Assembly: GCF_040215105.1 (NCBI RefSeq)
Contig: NZ_CP157875.1
Coordinates: 2,285,501-2,349,500 of the forward strand
DNA: 64,000 nucleotides
Source: Aeromonas veronii
GTDB lineage: Bacteria > Pseudomonadota > Gammaproteobacteria > Enterobacterales > Aeromonadaceae
Direction: 5' to 3'
Under the pieces are notes generated by a model. That model made no database searches, was not told the DNA's origin, and saw nothing but the letters and a program-made list of their open reading frames with translations. How positions within the stretch are numbered: position 1 is the first letter of the stretch; every line of letters begins with the position of its first letter. Shown one piece after another: positions 18,683 to 27,835 of the stretch. Both the position numbers and the translations under genes were made by a program.

Positions 18683-19843
18683 CTAACTCCAGCAATTGTA
18701 GAAATGGCGTGATGATATGGCGGGTGAAAAATAAAACCCTTGCATGCAGTGACAGCCCAGTGCTTTGAGTGCATGGATCTGATCGATGTTTTCAACCCCC
18801 TCCGCGACTGTCTGCAGCCCCAGGCTTTGGGCTATCGAGATGGAGGTTTTCACCGCTGCATAGTGGCGAGGATCGTCCAGCATTCGACTGATAAAGGCGC
18901 GATCAATCTTCAACTCGGTCACCGGATTGCGGATCAGGTTGAATAGGGATGCATGCCCCTTCCCGAAGTCGTCGAGCGAGAGCGCTATGCCATGCAGGCG
19001 CAGGCGGGCAGCGCCTGCCAGCGTGCGGGAAGCATATTGATGGCGCTCATCCTCAGTGATCTCGATGCACAGGCAAGATGAAGGCAATCGGTACTTTGCC
19101 AGCAACGAGACGACCCGTTCCGGATAATGTTCATCGGCGATCTGATCCGCCGAGACATTGACCGACACCCGGATCTCATGGTTGGCATCACACCATTTTT
19201 TCGCAAATTGCAGTGAGGCATCCAGGATGACCTCGCTCAGCCGATTCAACAAATCATGGCGACGTATTGCATCCATGAACTGCGCCGGAGCCAGCAGGCC
19301 GAGATCGGCATGTTCCCAGCGGGCAAGGGCCTCAGCCCCCATCAATCGTCCATTGTGAATGGTTATCTGGGGCTGAAAATAGGGTTGAATGTGCCCGCAG
19401 GATAACGCCTCGAGCAGTTGCACTCTCGTCGGTTCAAACGCCAACACCGGCTTGTCCACATTCATCCCTTGCATCATCAGCAGGCTCTGCAGCGTGCAAA
19501 CCAGCACTCCATCATCCGCCATGTGGCCGGATAACAACCGGACATCCACCTGATTCAATCGCAGCATGTCGATTATCGACGGCAAAATGTCATGGTGAGT
19601 CTCTGACAATAAAATAACGCCAGTCCATTTCTTTACCTCAGAGAATGCATGAAGGAATTTCACGACATGGCTGTCCCTGGTGTTAAAGTCACACATGACG
19701 ATATCAGGCCAGCCCATATCAGCCATGGACATATATGCCGCCAGGCAGTCATCGAAACAATTAATATCATCGGTGAATGTAGAACAATAATGTACGAGAC
19801 TGTCTTGTTGCTGACTAATAATGAATGTTTTTTTGGGTTGCAT
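18683..19843 (-). CDS. EAL-domain phosphodiesterase with N-terminal receiver-like domain
   Basis: Soluble 386-residue protein, start at 19843 chosen for a GGAG SD; an ATG at 19867 lacks one. The N-terminal 120 residues are receiver-like, with a candidate phosphoacceptor in DIVMCDFNTRDSH but weak remaining signatures. The EAL domain (about 140-386) has GAEALARWEH, IEITEDE, LDDFGKGHASL (for DFGTGYSS), LKIDRAFI and AEGVEN, so key metal ligands are kept and activity is likely. It resembles RocR-type response regulators and forms a two-gene unit with the GGDEF cyclase. Confidence 0.85.
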   Translation of the reverse strand: MQPKKTFIISQQQDSLVHYCSTFTDDINCFDDCLAAYMSMADMGWPDIVMCDFNTRDSHVVKFLHAFSEVKKWTGVILLSETHHDILPSIIDMLRLNQVDVRLLSGHMADDGVLVCTLQSLLMMQGMNVDKPVLAFEPTRVQLLEALSCGHIQPYFQPQITIHNGRLMGAEALARWEHADLGLLAPAQFMDAIRRHDLLNRLSEVILDASLQFAKKWCDANHEIRVSVNVSADQIADEHYPERVVSLLAKYRLPSSCLCIEITEDERHQYASRTLAGAARLRLHGIALSLDDFGKGHASLFNLIRNPVTELKIDRAFISRMLDDPRHYAAVKTSISIAQSLGLQTVAEGVENIDQIHALKALGCHCMQGFYFSPAISSRHFYNCWS

Positions 19844-20079
19844 CGCTACTCCAGAATGGTCTGACATCAGAACGTTCCATCTGGCAAAACAATGAACACT
19901 CCATGTTTCTTTATTAAATGCTCCGGCATAAGGATTAGGTTTATTTTATTGTTTTACATGATGGCACTTTCATATATTAACAATCCATAAAGGGAAGCTC
20001 TGTTCTTTGAAGAACATTGGCGATAATATCCCGGATGAATAACGCTGTCGGTTATCTCGATAGAACAAGGAAAGCGTGG

Positions 20080-20784
20080 ATGAGTACGAAACAACGTGAC
20101 TGGCGTGGGGAGTTGGCGACCGACATTCGATGGCCCTGCCCCTTGCCCCCTCAGCTTCGCGATGACTTCATCGATATGGCTGAGCCGCTGGACCTCAAGA
20201 GATTGAATGATGGATTACCCGGTATCGTGTATATCCGCTCCGGCTGTCTCACCGGCTATACCTTCAGTGAAAACATGGATGCCTCCCTTGGCATGCTCCA
20301 TGGTCATGGCTGCTGGTTTGGTATCCAGTCAATCCATGCGATCTCCACCCCGGGTATCTACGAGGCCATCACCCCCACCGAACTGGTGCTATTCCCCAAG
20401 AAAAAGGTGGAGTCATGGCTGAACCGCCATCCCGAGGGATACCAGCTCCTATTCTTCATCGCCCAGCACATAGGGCGGATCCTGGTGCAGACTGGCAGCA
20501 ATACACTGCTGTCGTTGAGCTCCAGGATCATTTATGTGCTGCTGGAACTGGCCAACAAGGCGGCCCCGCCCAATGACGTCGAAAGCCGCATCAAGATCAC
20601 CCAGCAAACTCTCAGCCACATCGTGGGCATCAGCCGCCCCAGACTGAACGAAATTTTGCATGTCCTGTCAGAGCAGGGGGCCATCAGGACGGAAAGGGGC
20701 ACCATCGTCATCCGGGATCCCGCCGGATTGAAAACGCGGCTGCACAGCTTCTCGTTTCAGTACCACGACCCACTAACGGCATGA
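20080..20784 (+). CDS. CRP/FNR-family transcriptional regulator
   Basis: Cytosolic regulator of about 234 residues, start at 20080 behind AAGGA; in-frame ATGs at 20017 and 20035 have no SD. The N-terminal cyclic-nucleotide-binding fold (about 30-145) lacks the cAMP phosphate-binding RxSY segment of CRP and the FNR cysteines, so the effector is unknown. The C-terminal winged helix is clear (ITQQTLSHIVGISRPRLNEILHVL). It is divergent from the EAL-GGDEF pair across a 236-base AT-rich gap, which makes those c-di-GMP genes candidate targets. Another possibility is a stand-alone local regulator. Confidence 0.82.
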   Translation: MSTKQRDWRGELATDIRWPCPLPPQLRDDFIDMAEPLDLKRLNDGLPGIVYIRSGCLTGYTFSENMDASLGMLHGHGCWFGIQSIHAISTPGIYEAITPTELVLFPKKKVESWLNRHPEGYQLLFFIAQHIGRILVQTGSNTLLSLSSRIIYVLLELANKAAPPNDVESRIKITQQTLSHIVGISRPRLNEILHVLSEQGAIRTERGTIVIRDPAGLKTRLHSFSFQYHDPLTA

Positions 20785-20838
20785 ATACTCCCTGCTCTTG
20801 CCGCATCCAGGTAAGAAGGTGATGTCGAGGAGTTTGAC

Positions 20839-21429
20839 TCAGGAGGTGCCGAGCAAGGGTTGCCAGTTGAAGTCAAATTCGCTGCGCCCCTCCTCGGCCA
20901 GGGCCAGCTCCTGCAATACCTTGAGTGCCAGCTTGTTGCCTCTCTGGGAGGCCTGATAGAGCCACTGCTTGGCCTCTCCCATCTCCACCCGGCCATTGAC
21001 CCCCATCAGGTGCAGAACCCCTACTTTCAGCATGGCGGGCACGTCCCCGTTGCGGGCAGCCCGCTCCATCCACTGAAACGCGAGGTGCAGATCCCGCGGC
21101 ACCCCGACCCCGCGCAGGTAAAGCTCCCCAAGCCGGTATTGGCCAAAGGCATCCCCCGCCTCGGCGGACTGGCGATAGAGTGCAAGGGCGCGATCCAGAT
21201 CCTGCTCGCTCCCCTGCCCCACCTCGAAGCTCCAGCCCATCAGGGCCTGGGCCCTGGGCTGGCCCTGCTCCGCCAGCGGCTGCCAGATCCGGGTCGCTTC
21301 CTCGAGATGGCCCACTCGCCAGGCACGGTTCGCCGCCGCCATCTCCTGCTCGGTGGAGAGCGGGATCAGGCGCCAGATGACCAGGCCGATGACACCGATA
21401 AAGAGCCAGCGTGAGGCAGTGGGTTTCAT
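20839..21429 (-). CDS. Membrane-anchored Sel1-repeat protein
   Basis: 196 residues with an N-terminal membrane anchor (about 8-23, WLFIGVIGLVIW) and about three to four Sel1-like (SLR/TPR-like) repeats between residues 38 and 165, for example A-LYRQSAEAGDAFGQYRLG and WMERAARNGDVPAMLKVG. Such proteins act as envelope adaptors. No enzymatic motif is seen. A 24-base inverted repeat at 21453-21476 lies just upstream. It converges with the CRP-like gene and is divergent from the radical SAM gene. Confidence 0.82.
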   Translation of the reverse strand: MKPTASRWLFIGVIGLVIWRLIPLSTEQEMAAANRAWRVGHLEEATRIWQPLAEQGQPRAQALMGWSFEVGQGSEQDLDRALALYRQSAEAGDAFGQYRLGELYLRGVGVPRDLHLAFQWMERAARNGDVPAMLKVGVLHLMGVNGRVEMGEAKQWLYQASQRGNKLALKVLQELALAEEGRSEFDFNWQPLLGTS

Positions 21430-21452
21430 GATGATTTCCGTGATCCAGTTCG

Positions 21453-21476
21453 CATTTCGTCTATGTAAACGAAATG
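21453..21476. promoter_or_regulatory. Operator-like inverted repeat upstream of the Sel1 gene
   Basis: CATTTCGT-N8-ACGAAATG: perfect 8-base arms, 23 bases before the Sel1 gene start and overlapping AT-rich promoter-like sequence. The binding protein is unknown. Confidence 0.5.
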
Positions 21477-21570
21477 TAGCGACAGATCAAGCAGGAGATT
21501 TATTTGCGATGCAGTTTTAGATAGCGCCCGATCAGCGTGGCTTGCACTCTCGCCCCATTGCCGCCACAAT

Positions 21571-21590
21571 AACTGTATATATAAACAGTA
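21571..21590. promoter_or_regulatory. LexA (SOS) box
   Basis: AACTGTATATATAAACAGTA contains the full CTGT-N8-ACAG core with an AT-only spacer and matches the E. coli consensus at 18 of 20 positions. It ends 13 bases before the ATG of the radical SAM gene, so binding would cover the promoter or start region. Confidence 0.85.
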
Positions 21591-21603
21591 TTGGTATGAC
21601 GAG

Positions 21604-22659
21604 ATGGCGGGACGCGGCAGCAGCCACAATGTCGATCACAGATTCAGCGGCCCTCGGGTAGACGCCGTCGACGATGGCTGGCAGACCCAGGAGTGGGAGC
21701 CGGCGTTTGGCACCCAGGCCATCCAGACCCAGGTGCAGGAGATCGAGGCCAAGAGCATCATCAGCCACAACCTCTCACCGGATGTGCCTTTCGGGCGCTC
21801 CATCAACCCCTATCAGGGCTGTGAGCACGGCTGCATCTACTGTTACGCGAGACCCAGCCACGCCTATCTGGAACTCTCGCCGGGCCTCGACTTTGAGACC
21901 AAGTTGTTTGCCAAGCTCAATGCCGCCGCCCTGCTGCGCCGGGAATTTGCCAAGCCGAGCTATCAGCCTCAGACCATAGTGCTCGGCGCCAACACCGATC
22001 CCTACCAACCCATCGAGCAACACTATCGCCTCACCCGCGCGCTACTGGAGGTGATGCTGGCCCACCGCCATCCGGTGGGGATCATTACCAAGAGCGCCAT
22101 GATATTGCGGGATCTCGATCTGCTGGGGGAACTGGCGAAGGAGGGACTCTGCCAGGTGATGGTATCGGTCACCACCCTCAACGACACCCTGAGGAGACAG
22201 CTGGAGCCCAGGGCCAGTAGCGGTGCCGGGCGTCTGAAGGTGATCGAGAAGCTGGCCGGGGCCGGCGTACCGGTCGGGGTGCTGGCCGCCCCCATGATCC
22301 CCCGCCTCAACGAACCCGAGCTCGAACAGATCATCAAGTCCGCCGTGGCCGCGGGGGCTGGCTGCGCCGACTACATACTGCTGCGCCTGCCCCACGAGCT
22401 CACCACCCTGTTCAGTGACTGGCTGGATGAGTACTATCCCGGGCAGAAAGAGGCCATCCTGAATCAGTTGCGGGCAAGCCGGGGCGGCTCCCTCAACAGC
22501 CCCGCCTTCGGCACCCGCATGCGCGGTGAGGGGCAATTTGCAGACCTGCTGTCCCAGCGTTTCAAGCTTGTCAGCAGGCGCCTCGCCCTTGGAAAGCGCC
22601 ACATTCCACTCAATACGGAGCGTTTTATCCGCCCCAACGAGCAGTTGCGGCTATTTTAA
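21604..22659 (+). CDS. PA0069-family radical SAM protein
   Basis: 351-residue radical SAM protein of the family that includes P. aeruginosa PA0069 and is distantly related to spore photoproduct lyase. The 4Fe-4S motif CxxxCxxC is in GCEHGCIYCYARPSHAY (about residue 74-81). Downstream come the TNTDPYQPIE-like strand and GIITKSAMILRDLDLL, typical of the partial TIM barrel. A near-consensus LexA box directly upstream predicts DNA-damage induction, consistent with a nucleic-acid repair or processing role. The substrate is not known to me. The start lacks a strong SD. Confidence 0.88.
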   Translation: MAGRGSSHNVDHRFSGPRVDAVDDGWQTQEWEPAFGTQAIQTQVQEIEAKSIISHNLSPDVPFGRSINPYQGCEHGCIYCYARPSHAYLELSPGLDFETKLFAKLNAAALLRREFAKPSYQPQTIVLGANTDPYQPIEQHYRLTRALLEVMLAHRHPVGIITKSAMILRDLDLLGELAKEGLCQVMVSVTTLNDTLRRQLEPRASSGAGRLKVIEKLAGAGVPVGVLAAPMIPRLNEPELEQIIKSAVAAGAGCADYILLRLPHELTTLFSDWLDEYYPGQKEAILNQLRASRGGSLNSPAFGTRMRGEGQFADLLSQRFKLVSRRLALGKRHIPLNTERFIRPNEQLRLF

Positions 22660-22681
22660 CGTTGCCTTTACGCTGTGACGG

Positions 22682-22861
22682 CTAGCCCCGCGGCCTTGGC
22701 GGATAGGGACGTGTCGCCCTGCCCTCGGCAATCAGCTCCACCGGCAGGCGGGATGGCTCATGGGCCACCTCGGCGTCGTACTCATATTCGGTTGTCTGCC
22801 CCAGCGCAGACCCACCCCACATCCGGCTCCACCAGATCTCCCACATTACCCAGCTGGTCAT
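22682..22861 (-). CDS. Small tryptophan-rich protein of unknown function
   Basis: A 59-residue frame on the minus strand: ATG at 22861 preceded by AAAGGAG with about 7-base spacing, ending TAG at 22682. Five of the first 15 residues are Trp (MTSWVMWEIWWSRMW), followed by an acidic then a proline/arginine-rich tail (RPYPPRPRG). There is no signal peptide or long hydrophobic helix, though the Trp-rich start could be membrane-interfacial. It converges with the radical SAM gene and lies downstream of the rhlE terminator, so it needs its own promoter. I recognise no family; the call rests on the SD and the length of open frame. Confidence 0.55.
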   Translation of the reverse strand: MTSWVMWEIWWSRMWGGSALGQTTEYEYDAEVAHEPSRLPVELIAEGRATRPYPPRPRG

Positions 22862-23027
22862 AAGATGCTCCTTTGACGAGGCGTTGGCCCATGGTGACCG
22901 GCGGATTTTGGCCGCCTGTCGATAGGGGCAGCCTGCCCCGGCCAGATGACACCGGGATGACCGAACGGTGAAACATTGATGAGAGAACCACTGCGAGGCG
23001 GGGCGCCTGGCGCCCGGTCAGACAATG

Positions 23028-23057
23028 AAAAAGCCCTGCCAGATCTGGCAGGGCTTT
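23028..23057 (-). terminator. Terminator of rhlE
   Basis: A perfect palindrome AAAGCCCTGCCAGA / TCTGGCAGGGCTTT with a T run on the minus strand, 56 bases past the rhlE stop. Confidence 0.9.
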
Positions 23058-23112
23058 GCATCAGCGCACGTTGACAACCTTATCGAGGGGAGAAAGCATC
23101 CCCACCCGGTTC

Positions 23113-24513
23113 TTACTGGTTGTGGCTGGCGCGACGAGGGCGACGGGCCTGAGCCGGTTTGGCGGCACCGTCAGCCGGGCGCTGGCCGCCCTGGGGCTTG
23201 GGCTTGCCACCGTTACCGGAGCGGGCACCGCCGCCGTTGCCACCATTGCCGGAACGGCCGGCACCCTGGCGCTGGCCTTGACCCTGCGGGCGCGGCGCAC
23301 GGCGCTGCTCACTCGGATCGCGGGGCTCTTTGCGAAGAGGCGCACCGATGCCACGGGCGATGTTGTCCAGGGTCTCGCGGGACGCTTCAAAACCCGCCAC
23401 CTGCTCGCAGGGGATGTTCTGCTTGGTCAGGCGCTCGATGGCCTTGATGAGTTTGCCCTCATCGGCCGCCACCAGAGAGATGGCGTGACCGGCGGCGCCA
23501 GCACGACCGGTACGGCCGATGCGGTGCACATAGTCTTCCGCCACGTTCGGCAGCTCGAAGTTGACCACTTGTGGCAACTTGTCGATGTCAAGACCACGAG
23601 CGGCGATGTCGGTCGCCACCAGCACCTTGACGCTGCCATCCTTGAAACCGGCAAGGGCGCGGGTACGGGCACCCTGGCTCTTGTTGCCATGGATGGCGGC
23701 GGCGCTGACGCCGTTCTTGTCCAAGGTCTCGGCTACCCGGTTGGCCATGTGTTTGGTGCGGGTGAACACCAGCACCTGCTGCCAGTTGTTGCTGGTGACC
23801 AGGTGGCTCAGCAGTGCAATCTTGTTGGCCTTGTCGCAGGGGTGTACCAGCTGCTCGATACGCTCGGCGGTGCTGTTGCGCGGGGTCACTTCGATCACCG
23901 CCGGGTTGTCCAAGAGGCCGGTAGCCAGCTCGCGGATCTCGTCGGCGAAGGTGGCGGAGAACAGCAGGTTCTGACGCTTCTTCGGCAGCAGGGCCAGGAT
24001 GCGGCGGATGTCGCGGATAAAGCCCATGTCGAGCATGCGATCCGCTTCGTCCAGCACCAGGATCTCGACTTCGTCGAACTTCACGGCGTTCTGGTTGTAA
24101 AGATCCATCAGGCGACCCGGGCAGGCCACCAGTACGTCCAGACCACGGCGGGTCGCCATCATCTGCGGGTTGATGCTCACGCCGCCAAAGACGACATGGC
24201 TGCGAATTGGCAGGTGCTTGCCGTAGTTGCGCACGCTCTCGCCCACCTGGGCGGCCAGCTCGCGGGTCGGTGTCAGCACCAGGGCACGGATGCGGTTCGG
24301 GGAAACCTTGCGCTTGCTCTCGGTCAAACGCTGCAGCATGGGCAGGGTGAAGCCCGCTGTCTTGCCGGTCCCGGTCTGGGCGGCGGCCATCAGGTCACGA
24401 CCGGCCAATACGGCGGGGATCGCTTGCTGCTGGATGGGAGAAGGAGTGTCATAGCCTTGCTCGGCAACGGCACGCAACAAGGGTTCGGCCAGACCGAGGG
24501 AAGTAAAACTCAT
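23113..24513 (-). CDS. rhlE: DEAD-box ATP-dependent RNA helicase RhlE
   Basis: 466 residues. It unwinds RNA in ribosome maturation and cold adaptation. Motifs in order: Q motif ([10 protein letters not shown]), I (AQTGTGKT), Ia (PTRELAAQ), II (DEAD), III (SAT), IV, V (ARGLDI) and VI ([10 protein letters not shown]). The C-terminal 90 residues are a low-complexity Arg/Gly/Pro/Gln tail typical of RhlE and used for RNA binding. An AGGT SD precedes the ATG. It is a single-gene unit with its own terminator. Confidence 0.93.
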   Translation of the reverse strand: MSFTSLGLAEPLLRAVAEQGYDTPSPIQQQAIPAVLAGRDLMAAAQTGTGKTAGFTLPMLQRLTESKRKVSPNRIRALVLTPTRELAAQVGESVRNYGKHLPIRSHVVFGGVSINPQMMATRRGLDVLVACPGRLMDLYNQNAVKFDEVEILVLDEADRMLDMGFIRDIRRILALLPKKRQNLLFSATFADEIRELATGLLDNPAVIEVTPRNSTAERIEQLVHPCDKANKIALLSHLVTSNNWQQVLVFTRTKHMANRVAETLDKNGVSAAAIHGNKSQGARTRALAGFKDGSVKVLVATDIAARGLDIDKLPQVVNFELPNVAEDYVHRIGRTGRAGAAGHAISLVAADEGKLIKAIERLTKQNIPCEQVAGFEASRETLDNIARGIGAPLRKEPRDPSEQRRAPRPQGQGQRQGAGRSGNGGNGGGARSGNGGKPKPQGGQRPADGAAKPAQARRPRRASHNQ

Positions 24514-24825
24514 AATTACCTGCTAGGGATAGTGGCGCCGGGAAGTTGTGGTGGGGCTCCTCTGCTGAGCCGATGCCATCTCACAGGGTCCGGGCCTATG
24601 AAGAAAACACGATTTCCCCGGGGAGCAGAGCAAAGGGGAAAGAATAGAGGCGCAGTTTAACGGAGTTGTCACAGTTACACGAGAAAAATGTGACCCCCCT
24701 CCCAGCACGACTGGAAAAAGCCCGTGGCCACGGGCAGAATGACGACGCAGTTACCTGTGTGAGCCAGGTCTGACACCTGCCTCGCTGACAAGGGTCTCGA
24801 CATCCAACGGAACAGGAGGTTCTGG
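24514..24825. other. Gap upstream of rhlE and the solute-binding-like gene
   Basis: 312 bases between divergent genes. It must hold both promoters. The rhlE side has G/C- and A-rich tracts and could form a long leader. A terminator-like hairpin pointing towards rhlE lies at 24715-24735 with no annotated gene feeding it. Confidence 0.4.
24715..24735 (-). terminator. Orphan terminator-like hairpin
   Basis: GCCCGTGG / CCACGGGC, a perfect 16-base palindrome, followed by five T on the minus strand. There is no minus-strand gene within 1 kb upstream. It could end an unannotated small RNA or act in the rhlE leader. Confidence 0.5.
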
Positions 24826-25638
24826 TTGACTGGCATCAATACAAGGCGCGCCATGCCACGGGCACTGGTGTCGACGCTGATCTGGCTAGGCCTGAGTTTG
24901 CCTCTTTCCGCCCAGGAGACGCTGTCGGTGGCCTGGAGCCACTGGCCCCCCTTCAGCCAGCGCGAGGCCGATGGACATCTCGATGGCGTGGACATTCGGC
25001 TGACCCGCCAGATCCTGCAGGAGGCGGGCCTCTCTCCCGAGTTTCGGGACATCCCCTGGGCGCGGGCCTTGCACCTGATCGAACGCCAGCAACTGGACAT
25101 GGCTATGGGGGCGATGGATACCCCGGAGCGGCGCCAGTTTGCCCACTTTTCCGTCCCTTATCGGCATGCCAGCTTCGTGCTGCTGAGCCATCAGGGAACG
25201 CAGGAAGCCCCCGATCGCTGGCAGGGAATTGCCCGTTTCGCCGATCTCTGCCAGCAGACGAGACTGCGCCTTGGCAAGCTGCGTGGCACCCGCCCTACCC
25301 CGCTGACCGAGGCGTGCCCCTCACTCAAACTGGCGCGGGAATACAATTCGGATGACAAACTCCTCGAGCTGCTGCTGGCCCGGCGCCTCGATGGGGTCAT
25401 CATGGAGTGGCAGCACGCCCAGCACCGGTTGACCCAGCTGGGGGTACAGGAGCAGATCCAGTGCCAGTTGCTGCTGCATCGGCAACCGGTCAGCCTGATC
25501 ATCGCCAAAGGGGCCCTCAGCACGGCAGCCCTGGCCCGCATCGATATGGCCATCAACACGCAGCGCCATCTTGTCCCCACCCTGAGCGCCCCTCGTTGCC
25601 GCTTCGACAATACCCGTTTCCCCGACTCGGATGTCTGA
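24826..25638 (+). CDS. Periplasmic solute-binding-like protein (SBP_bac_3 fold)
   Basis: 270 residues. The TTG start at 24826 follows a full AGGAGGT SD; an ATG at 24853 is the alternative. A signal peptide (about 10-30, ending LSAQE) is followed by the family-3 solute-binding pattern: VAWSHWPPFS, HLDGVDIRLTRQILQEAG, IPWARALHLIERQQLDMAMGAM and RRQFAHFSVPY. No transporter genes are adjacent, so it may be an orphan binding protein or a sensor partner rather than part of an ABC importer. The ligand is unknown; amino-acid-like ligands are common in the family. Confidence 0.8.
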   Translation: MTGINTRRAMPRALVSTLIWLGLSLPLSAQETLSVAWSHWPPFSQREADGHLDGVDIRLTRQILQEAGLSPEFRDIPWARALHLIERQQLDMAMGAMDTPERRQFAHFSVPYRHASFVLLSHQGTQEAPDRWQGIARFADLCQQTRLRLGKLRGTRPTPLTEACPSLKLAREYNSDDKLLELLLARRLDGVIMEWQHAQHRLTQLGVQEQIQCQLLLHRQPVSLIIAKGALSTAALARIDMAINTQRHLVPTLSAPRCRFDNTRFPDSDV

Positions 25639-25666
25639 TCCTTTGCAAGATATGATGCAACAACAA

Positions 25667-25697
25667 GAAGGCGGCCCTGGGGCCGCCTTCTTTCTTT
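25667..25697. terminator. Bidirectional terminator
   Basis: GAAGGCGGCC / GGCCGCCTTC with a C/T-rich run on the plus strand. It sits between the convergent solute-binding gene and aroC. Confidence 0.8.
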
Positions 25698-25732
25698 CAC
25701 TGCAACGATCAGCCGGTACGCCGGCGGGACGC

Positions 25733-26821
25733 TCAACGCAGCTGGGGGGTCTGGGTCAGCACGCCCTGATTCTGGGCACGGTGGCGCAGCAGGTGATCCA
25801 TCAACACCAGGGCCAGCATGGCCTCGGCGATGGGCACGGCGCGGATGCCGACACAAGGATCGTGGCGACCCTTGGTGATCATCTCGGTGGCCTCACCGCT
25901 GGTGGTGATGGTCTTGCCCGGTACCGTGATACTGGAGGTGGGCTTGAGCGCCATGCTCACTACTATCTCCTGACCAGAAGAGATCCCCCCCAGGATGCCG
26001 CCCGCATGGTTGCTGGCAAAGCCGGTCGGGGTCATCTCGTCGCGATGCTCCGAGCCCTTTTGCTCCACCACCGCGAAGCCGTCACCGATCTCCACCCCCT
26101 TCACCGCGTTGATCCCCATCATGGCGTGGGCGATATCCGCATCCAGCCTGTCAAACACCGGCTCGCCGAGGCCGACCGGCACATTGCGGGCAATGACCTG
26201 CACCTTGGCACCGATGCTGTTGCCCTCTTTCTTGAGCGCCCGCATGTACTCGTCGAGGGCCTCCAGCTTGCCCGCATCCGGGAAGAAGAAGGGGTTCTGC
26301 TCAATCTGGGATGCATCGAACGCCTCGGCCTTGATGGGGCCGAGCTGGGAGAGGAACCCCACGATCTCGATGCCGTGCATCTGCTTGAGGTACTTCTTGG
26401 CGATGGCCCCTGCCGCCACCCGCATGGCGGTTTCCCGCGCAGAGGAGCGACCACCGCCACGATAGTCGCGCTGGCCGAACTTCTGGTGATAGGTGTAATC
26501 GGCGTGGCCCGGGCGGAACAAGTCCTTGATGTCGGAGTAATCCTTGGAGCGCTGATCCTGGTTCTCGATCAAGAGGCCGATGGAGGTACCGGTGGTCTTG
26601 CCCTCGAACACCCCTGCCAGGATCTTCACCTCGTCATCCTCGCGGCGCTGGGTGGTATAGCGGGAGGTGCCGGGCTTGCGGCGGTCCAGATCGACTTGCA
26701 GATCCGCTTCGCTTATCTCCAGCCCCGGCGGGCAGCCGTCGACCACGGCGCCAAGGGCGAGACCATGGCTCTCGCCGAAGGTGGTGACCCGAAAGAGTTG
26801 GCCAAAACTGTTCCCTGCCAT
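25733..26821 (-). CDS. aroC: Chorismate synthase
   Basis: Last step of the shikimate pathway: 5-enolpyruvylshikimate-3-phosphate to chorismate, FMN-dependent. 362 residues, standard length. Signatures are clear: the N-terminal [20 protein letters not shown], the [19 protein letters not shown] loop and the [14 protein letters not shown] segment. A GGAG SD precedes the start. It lies 12 bases after prmB, the E. coli order. Confidence 0.98.
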   Translation of the reverse strand: MAGNSFGQLFRVTTFGESHGLALGAVVDGCPPGLEISEADLQVDLDRRKPGTSRYTTQRREDDEVKILAGVFEGKTTGTSIGLLIENQDQRSKDYSDIKDLFRPGHADYTYHQKFGQRDYRGGGRSSARETAMRVAAGAIAKKYLKQMHGIEIVGFLSQLGPIKAEAFDASQIEQNPFFFPDAGKLEALDEYMRALKKEGNSIGAKVQVIARNVPVGLGEPVFDRLDADIAHAMMGINAVKGVEIGDGFAVVEQKGSEHRDEMTPTGFASNHAGGILGGISSGQEIVVSMALKPTSSITVPGKTITTSGEATEMITKGRHDPCVGIRAVPIAEAMLALVLMDHLLRHRAQNQGVLTQTPQLR

Positions 26822-26833
26822 GCGTGCTCCTGC

Positions 26834-27769
26834 TTAGCTCTTGTAAATCGCGAAATGAGACTGGTATTGCTCGAGTTCTGCACGAGTCATCACGAAGACA
26901 CCGTGGCCGCCATTCTCGAACTCGACCCAGGTGAAGGGCACCTCGGGGAACTGCTCTTCCAGGTGGATCATGCTGTTGCCCACCTCGACCACCAGCACAC
27001 CGTCCTCTTTGAGGAAGTCGGCAGCGTTGGCCAGCAGACGCTTGGTCAGCTTGAGGCCATCGGAGCCGGAGGCCAATGCCAGTTCCGGCTCGTGGCGGAA
27101 CTCGTCCGGCAGATCCGACATGTCCTCGGAATCCACGTAGGGCGGGTTGGAGACGATGAGATCGTACTTGTCACCGGCCGGCAGGTCGCGGAACAGGTCG
27201 GAGCGGATGGGGATCACCTGCTGCTCGAGGCCGTGATCGTTGATGTTGCGCTCGGCGACGTTCAGGGCATCGACGCTGATGTCGATGGCATCCACTTCCG
27301 CATGGGGGAATTCATGGGCCATGATGATGGCGATGCAGCCGGAGCCGGTGCAAAGATCCATGATCCGGGTCGGCTCCTCTTTGAGGAAGGGCGCGAAGCG
27401 GTTCACCACCAGCTCGGCGATGGGAGAGCGCGGAATGAGCACCCGCTCGTCCACATAGAACTCCCAACCGGCGTACCAGGCCTTGTTGGTCAGGTAGGCG
27501 GCGGGCACGCGCTCCTGCACCCGGCGGATGATGAGCTCGGCGATGCGGTGGCGCTCGCTGGTGGTCAGGCGGGAGTGGCGCATGCCGGGATCCACGTCCG
27601 GCGGCAGATGTAACGCGGGCAGCACCAGTTGCACGGCCTCATCCCAGGCGTTGTCGGTTCCATGTCCGTAGAAGATCCCGGCGTCGTTGAAACGACTCAT
27701 GGCCCAGCGCAACATGTCCTGGATGGTGTGCATCTCGGCAACCACCTCGTCGATAAATATCTTGTCCAA
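26834..27769 (-). CDS. prmB: Ribosomal protein L3 glutamine methyltransferase
   Basis: SAM-dependent N5-glutamine methyltransferase acting on L3 during 50S assembly. 311 residues from a TTG at 27769 ([13 protein letters not shown]), which aligns with the E. coli MDKIF start and has a GGAGGT SD 5-6 bases upstream. The upstream in-frame TTG at 27781 overlaps that SD and is rejected. It has the SAM motif [11 protein letters not shown] (about residue 135-145) and the catalytic NPPY in [13 protein letters not shown]. It is in an operon with aroC and divergent from smrB. Confidence 0.96.
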   Translation of the reverse strand: MDKIFIDEVVAEMHTIQDMLRWAMSRFNDAGIFYGHGTDNAWDEAVQLVLPALHLPPDVDPGMRHSRLTTSERHRIAELIIRRVQERVPAAYLTNKAWYAGWEFYVDERVLIPRSPIAELVVNRFAPFLKEEPTRIMDLCTGSGCIAIIMAHEFPHAEVDAIDISVDALNVAERNINDHGLEQQVIPIRSDLFRDLPAGDKYDLIVSNPPYVDSEDMSDLPDEFRHEPELALASGSDGLKLTKRLLANAADFLKEDGVLVVEVGNSMIHLEEQFPEVPFTWVEFENGGHGVFVMTRAELEQYQSHFAIYKS

Positions 27770-27835
27770 ATCCACCTCCAAGTCGAGTAATATCCGGCCC
27801 GAGCATTCTTATATAGCGAGCAAGACGAGTACCTG

